Assembly (NCBI RefSeq): GCF_013426205.1
Contig: NC_089426.1
Location: 1,488,001 to 1,552,000, forward strand
Source: Metarhizium brunneum
Lineage: Eukaryota > Ascomycota > Sordariomycetes > Hypocreales > Clavicipitaceae
DNA length: 64,000 nt
Direction of reading: 5' to 3'
In this document: positions 1 to 10,488 of the stretch, in pieces
Numbering within the stretch: position 1 is the first letter of the stretch
Layout: each line of letters starts with the position of its first letter
The notes under the pieces: generated by a model
Seen by the model: the letters and a program-made list of their open reading frames with translations, nothing else
Databases searched by the model: none
Told to the model about the DNA's origin: nothing
Made by a program: the position numbers and the translations under genes

Positions 1-2128
1 CCTTCTGTTTGGGAGTTTGGTCGCCCTGGTTACCAGAGCCGAAGGCGTCATTGCCGTTGCCATTGCTGTTGTTGCTGTTGCCGTCGTTGCCGGAGCCGGG
101 ACCCCCGTTATCAGTTGAAGAACCATCATTGAGTTCACCAGTGGGAGAAATTGTAGAATCAATGTAGCTTGCAAATTGATGTAGAACTGGGTCGCGATTT
201 TGGTAGATAGCTGAGGAGGGTGTTTTCAGGTTGGCTGCTAGAGCTGGAAGTAGAGCCTTTGTGTAGTTCATCCTGGCAAGAGTGGTGACGAAGCCTCTCG
301 TGGCCAGTGTGTTGTAAGGAGCCAGCTCCGTGACAGGCAGCTGGTCAGCGGGAAGCCCGCAAGCACTGGAGAGAACATCTGGCAAGTACTTGAAGATCTG
401 AGAGGCGGCCATGGTATCATTAGCAAGAAAGAGGTAGTGGAGGGTGTAATTGAAGGCGATATGAATAGGAACGGCGCCCTCGAGTACAGGCGGTTTTTTA
501 TCACCATCAGTATCAGGTCGAATAACTCTGGGTACGGTGGACGGCAGAGCCTGCAACGAGGTTTCAGTCGGGTTTGAAGTAGGCGATGAGAACGAGAAAG
601 TCGTGGGCTCGATAATAACAGTGGTCGGCAGCCAGTTGTCTGTGTTTGGCAATGTGGCAGTGGGTCGAATGCTCGTCACCTCTACTCCGGTGGTCGTCGA
701 TGGTGCGACAGTACTTGTAAAATCGGACTTTGTCGTAGGAACAACTGTGTCGATATTGGAAGTAGTCGTCGGGCCCACAATAACAGTTGAGTTGTCATTC
801 GGTACGGAAATTGGCGTGGTCGGCACTGACGTAGCGGTGCCTGTAGGAGGCTCAGAAATGGTACCGTTGGTAATAGGAACATCAGTCGCAGTAGGAGCAC
901 TAGTAGGGGCACTAGAGACAGTTCCGGAGCTGGTCGAAGTGCTGTTGCCGATGGGAACGTCCGTTGTGGTTGCAGTTGGGGAGTTCGTGATGATCGAACC
1001 AGACGATGACGAAGTGGCAGTTACAGGGACTTCAGTCGAAGTAGCGTTAGGGAGCGATCCAGAGCCAGATGTGGTCGTCGTTGAACCTGGAAGGGGAAGC
1101 AAAGAAGTCAAGGAAGGCAGAAGACCTGTGGAAGGCTCTGTGGTCGGGGCAGCTTGCGTGGTAGAATTCTGTGGGATGGGCTGCTCAGGAGAGCTCGTGC
1201 TTGTGCTCGATATTGAAGTGCCAGTTTGCTCAGGTGAGTTTGTCTTCGTGCTCGCGCTCGTGCTCGCGCTCGAGGAGCCTGGCAAAAGGCTGCTAAGCAG
1301 TGTCCCGATAGGATCCAATATGCCACCGCTTGTGGTAGTCGGGGTCGTGTCCGACACGGTGTTGTTGCCAACAAGCGTATCAACAGTAGTAGACTTGGTG
1401 GCAGGTTCGCCTGTCTTCGTAGGCTTGTCCACGGTAATAGGCGTGGTAGGTTTGGTCTCCGGCGTAGTATTGTTGGTGACAGCTGGATCGACGGATGTTT
1501 GCTTAGGTGGCTCGCCCGTTGGAATAGGATCCTTCGCAGTAGCAGGTGTGGGAGGGTTGGTTTCAGGCACAGTGCTGTTGCTGGCAGAGGCGTCGACAGA
1601 TGTCACCTTGGGAGAGTCGACGGTCGTCTTCTTTGAAGGCTCGACGGTCGTCTTAGGCTCGCTCGTGGACGATACAATCCCCGTAGGACCAATGACAATA
1701 CCAGGCTCGGTCGAGGGTCTTGCACGCGCGCTTGAACTTGTTTTAGACTCATTGATCTTTGAAGTGGGCAAAACGGTCTCCTTGGGCAACCCAGATCCGG
1801 ACGAGCCGCCTGGAGTAGGGGTGCTGTCAACAGCAACTGTGGGAACAGGGGGTTTCTCTGTCGTGCTCGACTTTTGTGGTGAATCTGAACCAAGAATCTC
1901 GGAGATGAGGTCGCTTAACAAATCCCGCCTGGTCGAAGATGAAGAGGTCGTCGTCGTCGTCGTCGTGACATGAGGCGTGGATGACGAAACCTTACTCGTG
2001 ATGGTAGAGTTGTGGTACTCTCGCTTGATCTCTCGTGGAAAGTAGATGCGTGGGTGCTCTGGCTGGGCAGCGACGACAGAAGCAGCCAAAGCCACGGCCG
2101 AGGCCAAGGCTAGTGATTTGGCATACAT
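1..2128 (-). CDS. Secreted Ser/Thr-rich mucin-like protein, possible Msb2-type sensor (3' end outside window)
   Basis: One uninterrupted frame runs from the ATG at 2128 off the left edge, giving 709 residues with no intron seen. Residues 1-21 are a clear signal peptide ending in VVAA, followed by a dibasic KR near residue 34. Residues about 45-540 are dominated by Thr, Ser and Pro with many N-glycosylation sequons, as in a heavily O-glycosylated mucin. From about residue 545 the composition changes to a folded segment (start VPIHIAFNYTLHY) that I associate with a domain common in Pezizomycotina mucin-like membrane proteins. It is followed by a Gly/Asn-rich linker at the window edge. Signalling mucins such as Msb2 have this layout and then a transmembrane helix, but that part is not in view, so sensor function is inference. 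The 478-residue open frame on the opposite strand (537-1973) is a shadow of the Thr/Ser codons. Confidence 0.8.
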   Translation of the reverse strand, partial: MYAKSLALASAVALAASVVAAQPEHPRIYFPREIKREYHNSTITSKVSSSTPHVTTTTTTTSSSSTRRDLLSDLISEILGSDSPQKSSTTEKPPVPTVAVDSTPTPGGSSGSGLPKETVLPTSKINESKTSSSARARPSTEPGIVIGPTGIVSSTSEPKTTVEPSKKTTVDSPKVTSVDASASNSTVPETNPPTPATAKDPIPTGEPPKQTSVDPAVTNNTTPETKPTTPITVDKPTKTGEPATKSTTVDTLVGNNTVSDTTPTTTSGGILDPIGTLLSSLLPGSSSASTSASTKTNSPEQTGTSISSTSTSSPEQPIPQNSTTQAAPTTEPSTGLLPSLTSLLPLPGSTTTTSGSGSLPNATSTEVPVTATSSSSGSIITNSPTATTTDVPIGNSTSTSSGTVSSAPTSAPTATDVPITNGTISEPPTGTATSVPTTPISVPNDNSTVIVGPTTTSNIDTVVPTTKSDFTSTVAPSTTTGVEVTSIRPTATLPNTDNWLPTTVIIEPTTFSFSSPTSNPTETSLQALPSTVPRVIRPDTDGDKKPPVLEGAVPIHIAFNYTLHYLFLANDTMAASQIFKYLPDVLSSACGLPADQLPVTELAPYNTLATRGFVTTLARMNYTKALLPALAANLKTPSSAIYQNRDPVLHQFASYIDSTISPTGELNDGSSTDNGGPGSGNDGNSNNSNGNGNDAFGSGNQGDQTPKQK

Positions 2129-5100
2129 GATTGCAAGACGTAGCGGATAATCGACAATTGCTTCGATCAAATGTGCTGGGACAAGTAGTATTTACGTGGA
2201 GCAGAAGTGCTGACCCGAATATGAGTGACGAGTTCCGATAGGAGATTTGGTAAGAGTCTGTTACACGAAATGCTTACTGTCAGGAACGGATAGAACGAAT
2301 GTACTTGACGATAGTGTCAACGAGTGTAATCTAAGATTGTCGTCAGCTACCATTTGATTGACAGTAGGTCATGTCTTGCTTCAGCTCCGGGGTGTTGACA
2401 TGGCTGGCGGCAGCCATCAATGAGGGCAGGTCGTACAACAGGCCAAGCCAAAGCAGCCATGACATGAAGCTGATTTACATCAAAATTGCGCTCTGCAAGG
2501 CCCACTTACGTTTATTTTCGGTTGTAGGGATATATATATATATATAAATTTGGCGATTAAGCAATAACGATGGACAGTAGCGTAGAAATGAGCGACTAGA
2601 CGATATTAAATTCGTTCAAACATTCAAAATAAGCGAGATCGTTGAGTACGTCTGTGACGGCGTTGGGCGCGAGGGCAAGGGCCTTGGGTGGTGTTGAAGA
2701 CGACGATCAGTCCTCAACGTGCATTTGCCGCCCTTTGCCGTCGCAGATTCGAACGGATTCTCGTGGAGAGGAGGTAAAAGGATTGAACGCGCGGCGGCAG
2801 CGCAAGGTTGTCGGGGATCGCAAGGGGACGAAGACGACGTCGCCTGGGAGCGCGATTGACGGGTCGGGAGGGCGAGGAGGGAGGTGATAAAGAAGGAGGG
2901 AAAGGAGGGTAGAAGAGGGTGGGTAGGAGGTGAAGCAGCAACGGCTGGGGCAACATTCAATGGGAGGAATGGGAACCGGGGCGGACGGGTAGAGGCGGCC
3001 AGGGGCGTGGGCGCTGTGGAATTGTGGACAAGTCAAGGCACGGTGGAATTGAGACTTTGGGCTTGGGGACTGGCAACTGGGACGACGGAACCACGGCGAG
3101 GACCGACGAAGGCTAGGCAAGGGAGAGCAAGGCAAGGCGGCGGCCAGCAGCCAGCAGCCAAACGCAAAAGCAAACGCAAACGGCCACCGTTCAATGTTTG
3201 AACGGTGCAGCGGCCAGTCTCCTACTTAGCACAGGAACACAGACGGTGCTTGGGCGGCAAGGGGGAGCACTTGACCAGTTGCAACACGCCGGATCAGTTC
3301 GATCTGAGCATTGAGCACTTGGCGTGGCAGAGCATTGATACATTGGTTCTTGAGATTGATGAGGGAGGAACCGCTGCGGGACTGGCGGGGCTCGCGCCAC
3401 ACTCGCCCACTGGAGCAGTAAACTGCTGAGCCAGCAAGCCCGCAGCCCATTGTGCAACATGGAGTTGGAGCGTAAATTTGCTTTGGTGGAAGTGACACGA
3501 AGAAACCCTCTTCCCCTCTCCATACCCGCGTGGCCATTCGCGCGCGATATGCAGGGGTCGTGTGGGAAGCTGCCGGACAGGCCCACATCCTTTCCAGCTC
3601 CCCAGCCTATAGGAGAGCACCATGTTGGCATCGGTGGGGGCCCAACACTGACCGCACGTCGGCCTTGCTCAGACTTAGAAAATGCCTGGTAGTAATACTC
3701 CGTAGCATTGCGCGGATTACGTGTCACGGCTACCAGACTCCAACGCCAGAGACTCTCTCCCAGGTTCCAGACTACAGCATCTGGCCACTCGAGCATTAGC
3801 CCTCGGAACGGTAGGATTCTGTGTCTTCGAGTCGAGAGAACGAACTCAGCGCCTCTTACCTTGCTAGGTACCTAGGTGGTTATCAGTTATGCCACTGAAC
3901 GCGATGTTCGACCGACAACCGCGACCGTGACCGTGACAACTATCCACCAAAGACAACGAAGGTGTCAGCGCCATGGGTCACACACCGTCAAGTCCGTCCA
4001 CATCAATAATTACCGCGTCCTCCGTAAGCGTCGGCTGTGTGTCTCACCAACAAGTAGCCTGTTGGTGCGGTCTCTAGGCCCCGAATGAGTACTCCGTGGA
4101 TGATGTGTCTTGAACAATTCGCTCCAACGGAGACGGATCGTGTTATGTGCTTGAAGTGAGCAGTTGGTGCCGTCCTGTGTGGCAACCCCATTGTCCTACG
4201 TGTGTACTCTGTACTCCGTACCTAGCCAAAGCTCAGTATGCCGTCTGGTATCACCCGCCCAGATGGCCAGATAGGCAGGTGCTTTCTCTGTACTGCAGTC
4301 TCGCCTAATTATCCTGGTCGTGCTAGTACGTACTAATCTTTTCCACCGAGCTGAGCCCATCTCTACAAACCAAATGCGCCATCAGCATTCGTGTGGGCGG
4401 AGTACTCGGTACGGTGCATTGAGTAATATTTTGCGATGCAAGCCTTTTCGATTGGCTTATGGCTCTGGAATTTGAGGCTTTTCTGTACCGTCAGGTCACG
4501 TGGTGGCTGGCTTGCATCCTTGGCCACGAACGATTGATAAAACATGTTTGCCCAAGAGGCCAGGAATGTTCAAGACAAGGTTTTTCCCGACTACGGAGCG
4601 CTCACGCTAAACAACAACATGGCACCCAAATCTTGAGTGTGTCGCCGAGGAATGCATGTGCTCAGGATGGCTCTCAAGTACCAGTCAATTCGCTCGCAAT
4701 CCATCAGCAGTACATACTACTAGTAACTCCGCAGGTGATCATCTCACCTCTGCAGGTAACTGAGCCAGTCAAGGGGCTTGTTTCGACCTGCACCCGGCGA
4801 CTTTGAATTCTGGGTCTGGCTGTTGCATTTGGCACACTCGTCCCAACTCCCACAACCTTGCAGCCAACCCGGTCCAGGGAAACAAATAAAAAGGATGGAA
4901 AAAAAGTCTGACCCGTACAGACGTGCGCAGAGGCAGGGTTGCCGCATAAAGTGAGCCGTGCGTTGTGAAAACATTGGGTGGGAGAAGACGAATGTCACTC
5001 ACCTGCCTTAGCAAAGGACCGGACCTGTTGACTTTATTTTTTTACAGATCATTGATGTGTCGACCCCGAATAAACCTTCAATCAACTGCTAATAGGCTTG

Positions 5101-6198
5101 CGCATCAGCAAAAGTGAGCAGAGCAACCATGATCCTCTCACTCCCGGCAAACTGGCAAGCACTCTGTCTTCGTTGGTCGATCCGCTGCATGACGGGTTCA
5201 ATGACGCCCAGTAACCTTGCCGTGGCTAATCTTGGGATTACCGTAGCAGAGTGTTGGTTCTTTGTCAGTCAGTCTGGCGAGATGCCCCATTACCACAAGC
5301 TTTTCCAACTGCCTCCAAGTAGGTAGGGAGCAGTACTCCGTACTCCGTAGTTACCCTTGCAATACTCCGTGCGTTCTCAGGTAGGCTTTCTTTGACCCGC
5401 ACCCAGGTCCTTGCTGCCGGGACTGCTGGGCTGTTCAGCCCTTTCGAGAGTTGCGGGGCTTCTTCCTTGGTGCGACACATGCCTGTCCTGCCAAAGACCT
5501 TGACGATACGGAGCACGGAGTAGTAGTGATATTAGATCGCTCAGAATGGGCCCGTACCGACCAATTTAGCTCGCGAACACATGCGGTAAGAAACAGGTTC
5601 TGTTCCCCGCCCGAAATGGAGTTCATCCCCTTGTTCCTGAAGCTAGGTAAACCTGGGCGCCACGATGGAGCACTTGGCCAGGGACTCGGGATCCGCGATT
5701 GGCTGATTCTCACCATGGCTGCCACACTGCGACAAGGATCTGGTTAAGACACATTCGAACTGTTGCGAGTGACAAGACAGTCAAGGCAAGGAAGAAACTT
5801 GATTCAAGATGAGTCTATGCTCGTATTCCGCGCCCTTGGAGCTGTTTGTTCTAGCTGCGGGACATGAACGGCCAATCTGGTTGCGATTGAGGCTGCACGG
5901 CATTCTGAAGAAAAGAAGCTCTCTGTGCACGGCGACACTACCTACCTAGGTAAGTACCTACCTACTTTACTAAGTACATACTAGCAGTACCTGATAGTAG
6001 CGCAACGAAACATCCAGCGTCCCTCCACCTGTCTGTCCAATGCGTCAGACGGAAATAGCGCTCTACCAGTGTACGGAGTACTGCTAGTATCGAGCATTGA
6101 TGGGTTAATGTTACCAGGGAACATTGAAGGGATTGGTGCTCAGTGCTCTGTCTCAGCCGAAGTAACCAGCAGACCTCGGAGAGAGATCTCTGGACCTC

Positions 6199-6214
6199 TA
6201 CGGAGTACTCCGTA
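6199..6214. repeat. Perfect 16-bp palindrome of the TACGGAGTAC motif
   Basis: TACGGAGTACTCCGTA equals its own reverse complement and combines two inverted copies of the motif scattered over the window. Other intact or near-intact copies are at 4211-4221, 5333-5349, 6071-6081, 7388-7398, 56437-56453 and 63538-63548. Confidence 0.9.
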
Positions 6215-8115
6215 CTTAAGTAGATAGGTGAGTGACAGATGCAGGTGTCATTTTCTCTCCATTTTGCATCGATACCAGTATTTTGTTGGCTCTCATGTCT
6301 CATCTGGACGGGCAGCTGGCAATAAATCACGCAGAAGCACTTGGTAACCACTCAAACGGTCTATTGGCCTAAATGTCGCATAGGGCAACAAAGAAAGCCC
6401 TCTGTACGGAGTAGATCGCGACAGGCCACAGAGCAGAGTACAACGAACACACCCCGGGTAACCTGTGCATTCCTCCGCACAACAAACAATCACAACCGGA
6501 GTGGGCTGTGGTACAAAGAAAGACCTTTCCGCTAATATCCCCTCGTGGTTGGGCGATGCTAGGAGCCTCCAAGATGGCCTTCCTTATGCGGCAGTGGAAG
6601 AGCACGCAAACAACAACTGACTGTTATTCATGACAAGGTAGCAATTGCATGTCTCACTCTTGTATCTTGCAGTCATTACCGCTCAGGCCATCACCGTTTT
6701 CGTCTACCTGGTGTTTTGCGGTGCGAGAGACGGGTCAATATTGTAATTTCCGCCACCATTGGTTCCGGTGGACTAGATGCGATTGCTGACAGCGTCAGCC
6801 ATCAATCCATCTTGAAATCAGGCGACACCCGCCGCACCGTTGGCGCGCGATGAACAAGACTCGATGAGTGGAATCCAGTCTTGGGCTTTCTCTAGTGCCA
6901 AAGGCCAGCAACCTCTTTTCGTGGGCTGCCAAGAATATCACCTCCGCCTCGACCCTCTGTGCCTCGACGTCTGACAGTATGTACGTACGCTTTGGCTCGT
7001 CTCGGAGCCTTCTCTTTGTGGGTGACTTTAATTAACTGCTGCCCCTTTTGATGAGCCTGCTCCGTCGATGCGCTCGACGCAACTGTGGCTCCGCTGCTTC
7101 AGGTCCGAGTCCACGACACACCACTCGTCACCCATGTCCATCAGCCACACCGTTATGGCAGCTGCTGTTTGTTTGACTCTTTTCCTGTCCCGGACCAGTC
7201 AGATCGAACGTGTGCGGAGGAATGTGGTATTTCGGGAATACAGAGAGTGGTCCTGATCTCTTGGCTTGCATCTGGTTGTCAGACGAAAAAAAATCTACGA
7301 TCTTGGATGGTTTTCGATTGGGAAGTTTGCGAGACAAGCTGCTTGCCCGGATTATATGGGCTTACGAGTCCCCCAACCGAGTACGCAGTACGGAGTACCG
7401 GATCGGGAGTTTGGAACAACTCTCATTCCCTATCGGTAAGGAAGGTGAATACTGTTTCCAAAGCTCTTCATGCATCAGGCACATTCCTGGCACACAGTAC
7501 TGCCAGATAGAGCCACCAGTAAGATAGGAAACCAAGAGTACGTAACGACCTTCTTTGTCTCACATCGAGAAGCTCTGCTCTAAACAAGACCAAACCGCAA
7601 CCTTTGAGCCCTCCGTCCCCCAAAAATAGCATCGTCCCTGCTCCTCACGAATGATTCTGAAGGAGGACAGTACAACAACCACTACAATGATGATAGACGA
7701 AGAGCTCTTGGGGTTTCCTCTAATTTTGCGCCATAGTTCAACATGCGGTCGCGATTCCCAGACGATGGTTTATAGAGGGGAGAAGAAAATGTAGTTTGTA
7801 AATTCAGTGATGCAATCCCCAATGGCGTTTGTTCTGGTCTCGCCCATTTGGTAGACTGTGCATCATTACCCCGTTCTTCGTCTGGTCTTTTATCCCTGCC
7901 GCTTCAGCCAACGCTGGTACCGGAACTGTCCACCCAGGGGAGGTTGTATCAGGTTTCTCAGCGGTAGTGTCGTCTCAACCTCGCATTGCGTCCTGGAGGA
8001 CTTCTCGTGAACCTACTGGGAAAGGCTACCCTGGCTATAATAGCAACAGCGCCATTGGAGCGTTGGGATTGGAGGATTCGACCGACCTAGATATCAAGGT
8101 GTTGCTAGTAACTTG

Positions 8116-8583
8116 CTACGCAATGTAAAGTTGGGCAACGGGCGAGGGAGATGGAGATGGAGAGGCAATCAAGCACAATATTGGCTCTAGGGTAGCCCGG
8201 GTTTTGGAATTTGAAAATGACACCAGCAACGTGACCTCATCCAGCGCTAGGTCAATATGAACACATTTTCCCCTGGGCTCGGACATCTGGATACGCATTG
8301 ATATTTCAGGCGCGATTTCCGATGGACATTGAATGTTTAGCATTTCATTCTGCTTTGGCCTTCTGCAGATGAACAGGCCATCGTTGCAAACACGCCATGG
8401 CTCACACGACAGATTGCAGGCATCCTTAATCATTCTAAACCACTGCAAGTTTATGAGGAAGAAAGAATACTCGTCGGTGACTAATTGGACGAGCCACTTC
8501 ACCAAGCGCCAACGGGTATTAATATCCTCCTGTGCAAACGAATGGATGGTTGGTGTCCGAGTAGAATCCTTGAGTGAATCCAC
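8116..8583 (-). CDS. Doubtful hypothetical ORF, 155 residues
   Basis: A single open frame with ATG at 8583 and stop at 8116. The translation has an ordinary mixed amino-acid composition, with several Trp, Cys and hydrophobic stretches, rather than the low-complexity look of most shadows nearby. It ends in a Ser-Pro repeat encoded by a GGAGAT-type simple repeat at about 8148-8166. I do not recognise a family and see no signal peptide or membrane segment. It could be a lineage-specific gene, an exon of a longer gene, a decayed gene or chance. Nothing around it points to a role. Confidence 0.22.
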   Translation of the reverse strand: MDSLKDSTRTPTIHSFAQEDINTRWRLVKWLVQLVTDEYSFFLINLQWFRMIKDACNLSCEPWRVCNDGLFICRRPKQNEMLNIQCPSEIAPEISMRIQMSEPRGKCVHIDLALDEVTLLVSFSNSKTRATLEPILCLIASPSPSPSPVAQLYIA

Positions 8584-9195
8584 ACCGTTAAACTGAAATA
8601 TACCGAGTGTAGGGTAGGGGCTGCGAATGTATGTACTCGAAACGTGTCACAAAACGATAACCTTCCCACTTCATGTACACAATGGCAACAGCTGGTTTAA
8701 CTGGACCACAAGTTGGAGGATGAGAGAAAAGAGTCATGCAATTGCAAGTGCTGCACTTCCTGCACCAGACTTATACGGGGTTGTGGTATGCAGTTTTCAA
8801 TCTTACGGCCGCGTGACTGTGGCATGATTTCAATGTTATGCGTCGAAATTCGCCCCAGTATTAATTAATTGGCTACAGCCCAATGGCCGGTGGTAGCACC
8901 AGACGCATTGAAGTTTAGGTCGGAGGCGGTAAAACTCAACGGCTGCGACCGGTTGAGCGTTCCATGTCAGTAGGAGAACCCCTAGACGGGTCCATCATTG
9001 ATGTCTGGTGTCAACTGGCACTGGGTGCTTGAACGCTGGCGCCACGCTGTCAACTGGCACCCCGGCATTTGGCGCTCACATGCGCTTGACTCAAGTGCTC
9101 ATCCTTCTCTCACGCCTGCACCTGCCATATTCGACATCCCCAGACTGCACAAGCACAACACTGAAGCGGGTGCTCAGCAAACCCTCCTGCCAACC

Positions 9196-10009
9196 ATGGC
9201 GCGTAGACAACATCTCACCCTCACGGTCCTGCTAGCCATCGTCGTCTTGCTCAGCATAACTTACATCTTCTCCGGCAGCTCGGCACTCAGCCCTGCACGG
9301 CTGCTAAAGTCCGGCCGCAACAGCGAAATTCCTCTCACGGCCGATGGTAAAAAGCCAGATCCCGCCTCGAAGCCCGGCTTCGAAATCGACCTAGAAGCCA
9401 TTCCGGATCTCTCGGAAGGAGATTCCATAGCGCCCAAATTGGAAAATGCTACACTAAAGTCCGTCTCCCCGTCACACACTGCGCCCTTTGTTCTTGTTTG
9501 CCAAACCTAACAGCCCATCCAGAGCGGAACTCGGCCGCGCAACTTGGAAGTTCCTCCACACCATGGTTGCCCGGTTCCCGGATAAGCCTACAGACAGCGA
9601 CCGCAAAACCCTCGAGTCCTTCTTCCTTCTCTTCGGTCGACTGTACCCTTGCGGCGACTGCGCTCGTCACTTTCGCGGGATGCTGGACAAGTACCCACCG
9701 CAGACGAGCAGTCGTAACGCAGCCGCAGGCTGGCTGTGTGCGCTGCATAACATGGTAAACAAGAGGCTCGAGAAGCCAACGTTCGATTGTACCAAAATTG
9801 GAGACTTTTACGACTGCGGCTGCGGCGACGACAAGAAAGAGACAGATAAGAAAGAGACAGATAAGAAAGAGGCAGACAAGAAAGAGGCAGACAAGGGCGA
9901 GGAGGAGGACAAGAAGCAGAAGGTGACCAGGGACGAAGGTGGTGATGCCACTATTCCGGGGCTGGGTGGATTGGATAAGCAGTGGAGCAAGGCTATTGAG
10001 GGATTATAG
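9196..10009 (+). CDS. ERV2: ERV2-like FAD-linked sulfhydryl oxidase
   Basis: Two exons, 9196-9458 and 9523-10009, joined across a 64-bp intron (GTCCGT donor, CTAAC branch site), give 249 residues. The splice recreates the family motif ...LKAELGRATWKFLHT at residues 87-101. Residues about 6-25 are a hydrophobic signal anchor, typical of the ER form Erv2 rather than mitochondrial Erv1. The Erv/ALR domain (about 89-188) shows the redox CxxC at C131-C134 (YPCGDC), the WLCALHN segment that binds FAD, a second Cys pair C160/C177 and the C-terminal CGC at 186-188, probably the shuttle cysteines as in yeast Erv2. The enzyme would oxidise thiols in the ER using oxygen, supplying disulfides. The tail after residue 188 is a charged repeat (KETDK/KEADK) of lineage-specific length. 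The GTCCGT donor is weak, but the frame and homology support it strongly. Confidence 0.9.
9829..9899 (+). repeat. 15-bp coding minisatellite in the sulfhydryl oxidase tail
   Basis: Four tandem copies of a 15-nt unit encode D-K-K-E-T/A repeats immediately after the C-terminal CGC motif. The copies differ by only one or two bases, so the array probably changes length by slippage without shifting the frame. The product is a lysine/acid-rich, presumably disordered tail. Confidence 0.85.
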
Positions 10010-10488
10010 AATTCGGAGCATGGGTTGATTGGGATTTTGTTCTCTGGCGCTGCTGTCTTTTGGAATACTATAGCGAAATAGCGATTGTTTTCATGGTTAG
10101 TTCTTGGTTCTGCTCTGCATGTGATACGAGGACCAAGGTTTGACAGGAACAGACCTTGCAGCGAAGCATATAGAATGCATTCTCAACGTATTGTTTATTA
10201 GTACTCAAGTTAACGCATGTTGCTGGCTCTGTTGTTGTGATTCTGCGAGGATAACCAAAACATGGACCATTTGACCATTCATTGCGGTCACGTGATATGT
10301 CATGTGCGCTAAAGTCACTGGCTGTCACGGCTGCGCGTTCCCAGAGCTGCCTGAGCTACGTCTTAGCTCTAGCCCTGCTGTGATCAATCATTGACGACGC
10401 AACGCTGAGACCTTTTCTCTTCAATCCCTCATCAGAGCCATTACGAACCGGAAAGAACATCAAGCTTGCATTGAAAGAATTGCGAATC
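10010..10488. other. Intergenic region between ERV2-like and proteasome beta-1 genes
   Basis: About 480 bp that must hold the ERV2-like 3' end and the promoter of the proteasome gene. I see no conserved promoter element I can name and no ORF with protein character. Confidence 0.6.

Larger units (their letters stand above)
2129..9195. other. Intergenic region without a supported gene, motif-rich
   Basis: Seven kilobases between the mucin gene and the sulfhydryl oxidase. A pure TA tract sits at 2530-2547, within the mucin upstream region, and a purine-rich stretch at about 2840-2950. From 3.7 to 7.4 kb there are many copies of the TACGGAGTAC/GTACTCCGTA motif, including a perfect 16-bp palindrome at 6199-6214. 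AGGTA/TACCT-type short repeats cluster at 5938-5995. Open frames here are short, overlapping and without recognisable domains. One of 155 codons at 8116-8583 is listed separately as doubtful. Confidence 0.7.

Noticed and set aside
537..1973. 478-codon open frame on the plus strand
   Set aside because: It is the complement of the Thr/Ser/Pro codons of the minus-strand mucin (Gly/Val-rich, no domain), while the minus strand has a signal peptide and a conserved C-terminal block.
2740..2770. GTTCGAATC match to a tRNA B box on the minus strand
   Set aside because: The flanking bases do not form the T stem, and no A box or acceptor pairing is present.
7829..8128. 99-codon frame with a hydrophobic N-terminus resembling a signal peptide
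   Set aside because: The rest is unremarkable, cysteine-free until the end and overlaps the other doubtful ORF; chance is as likely.
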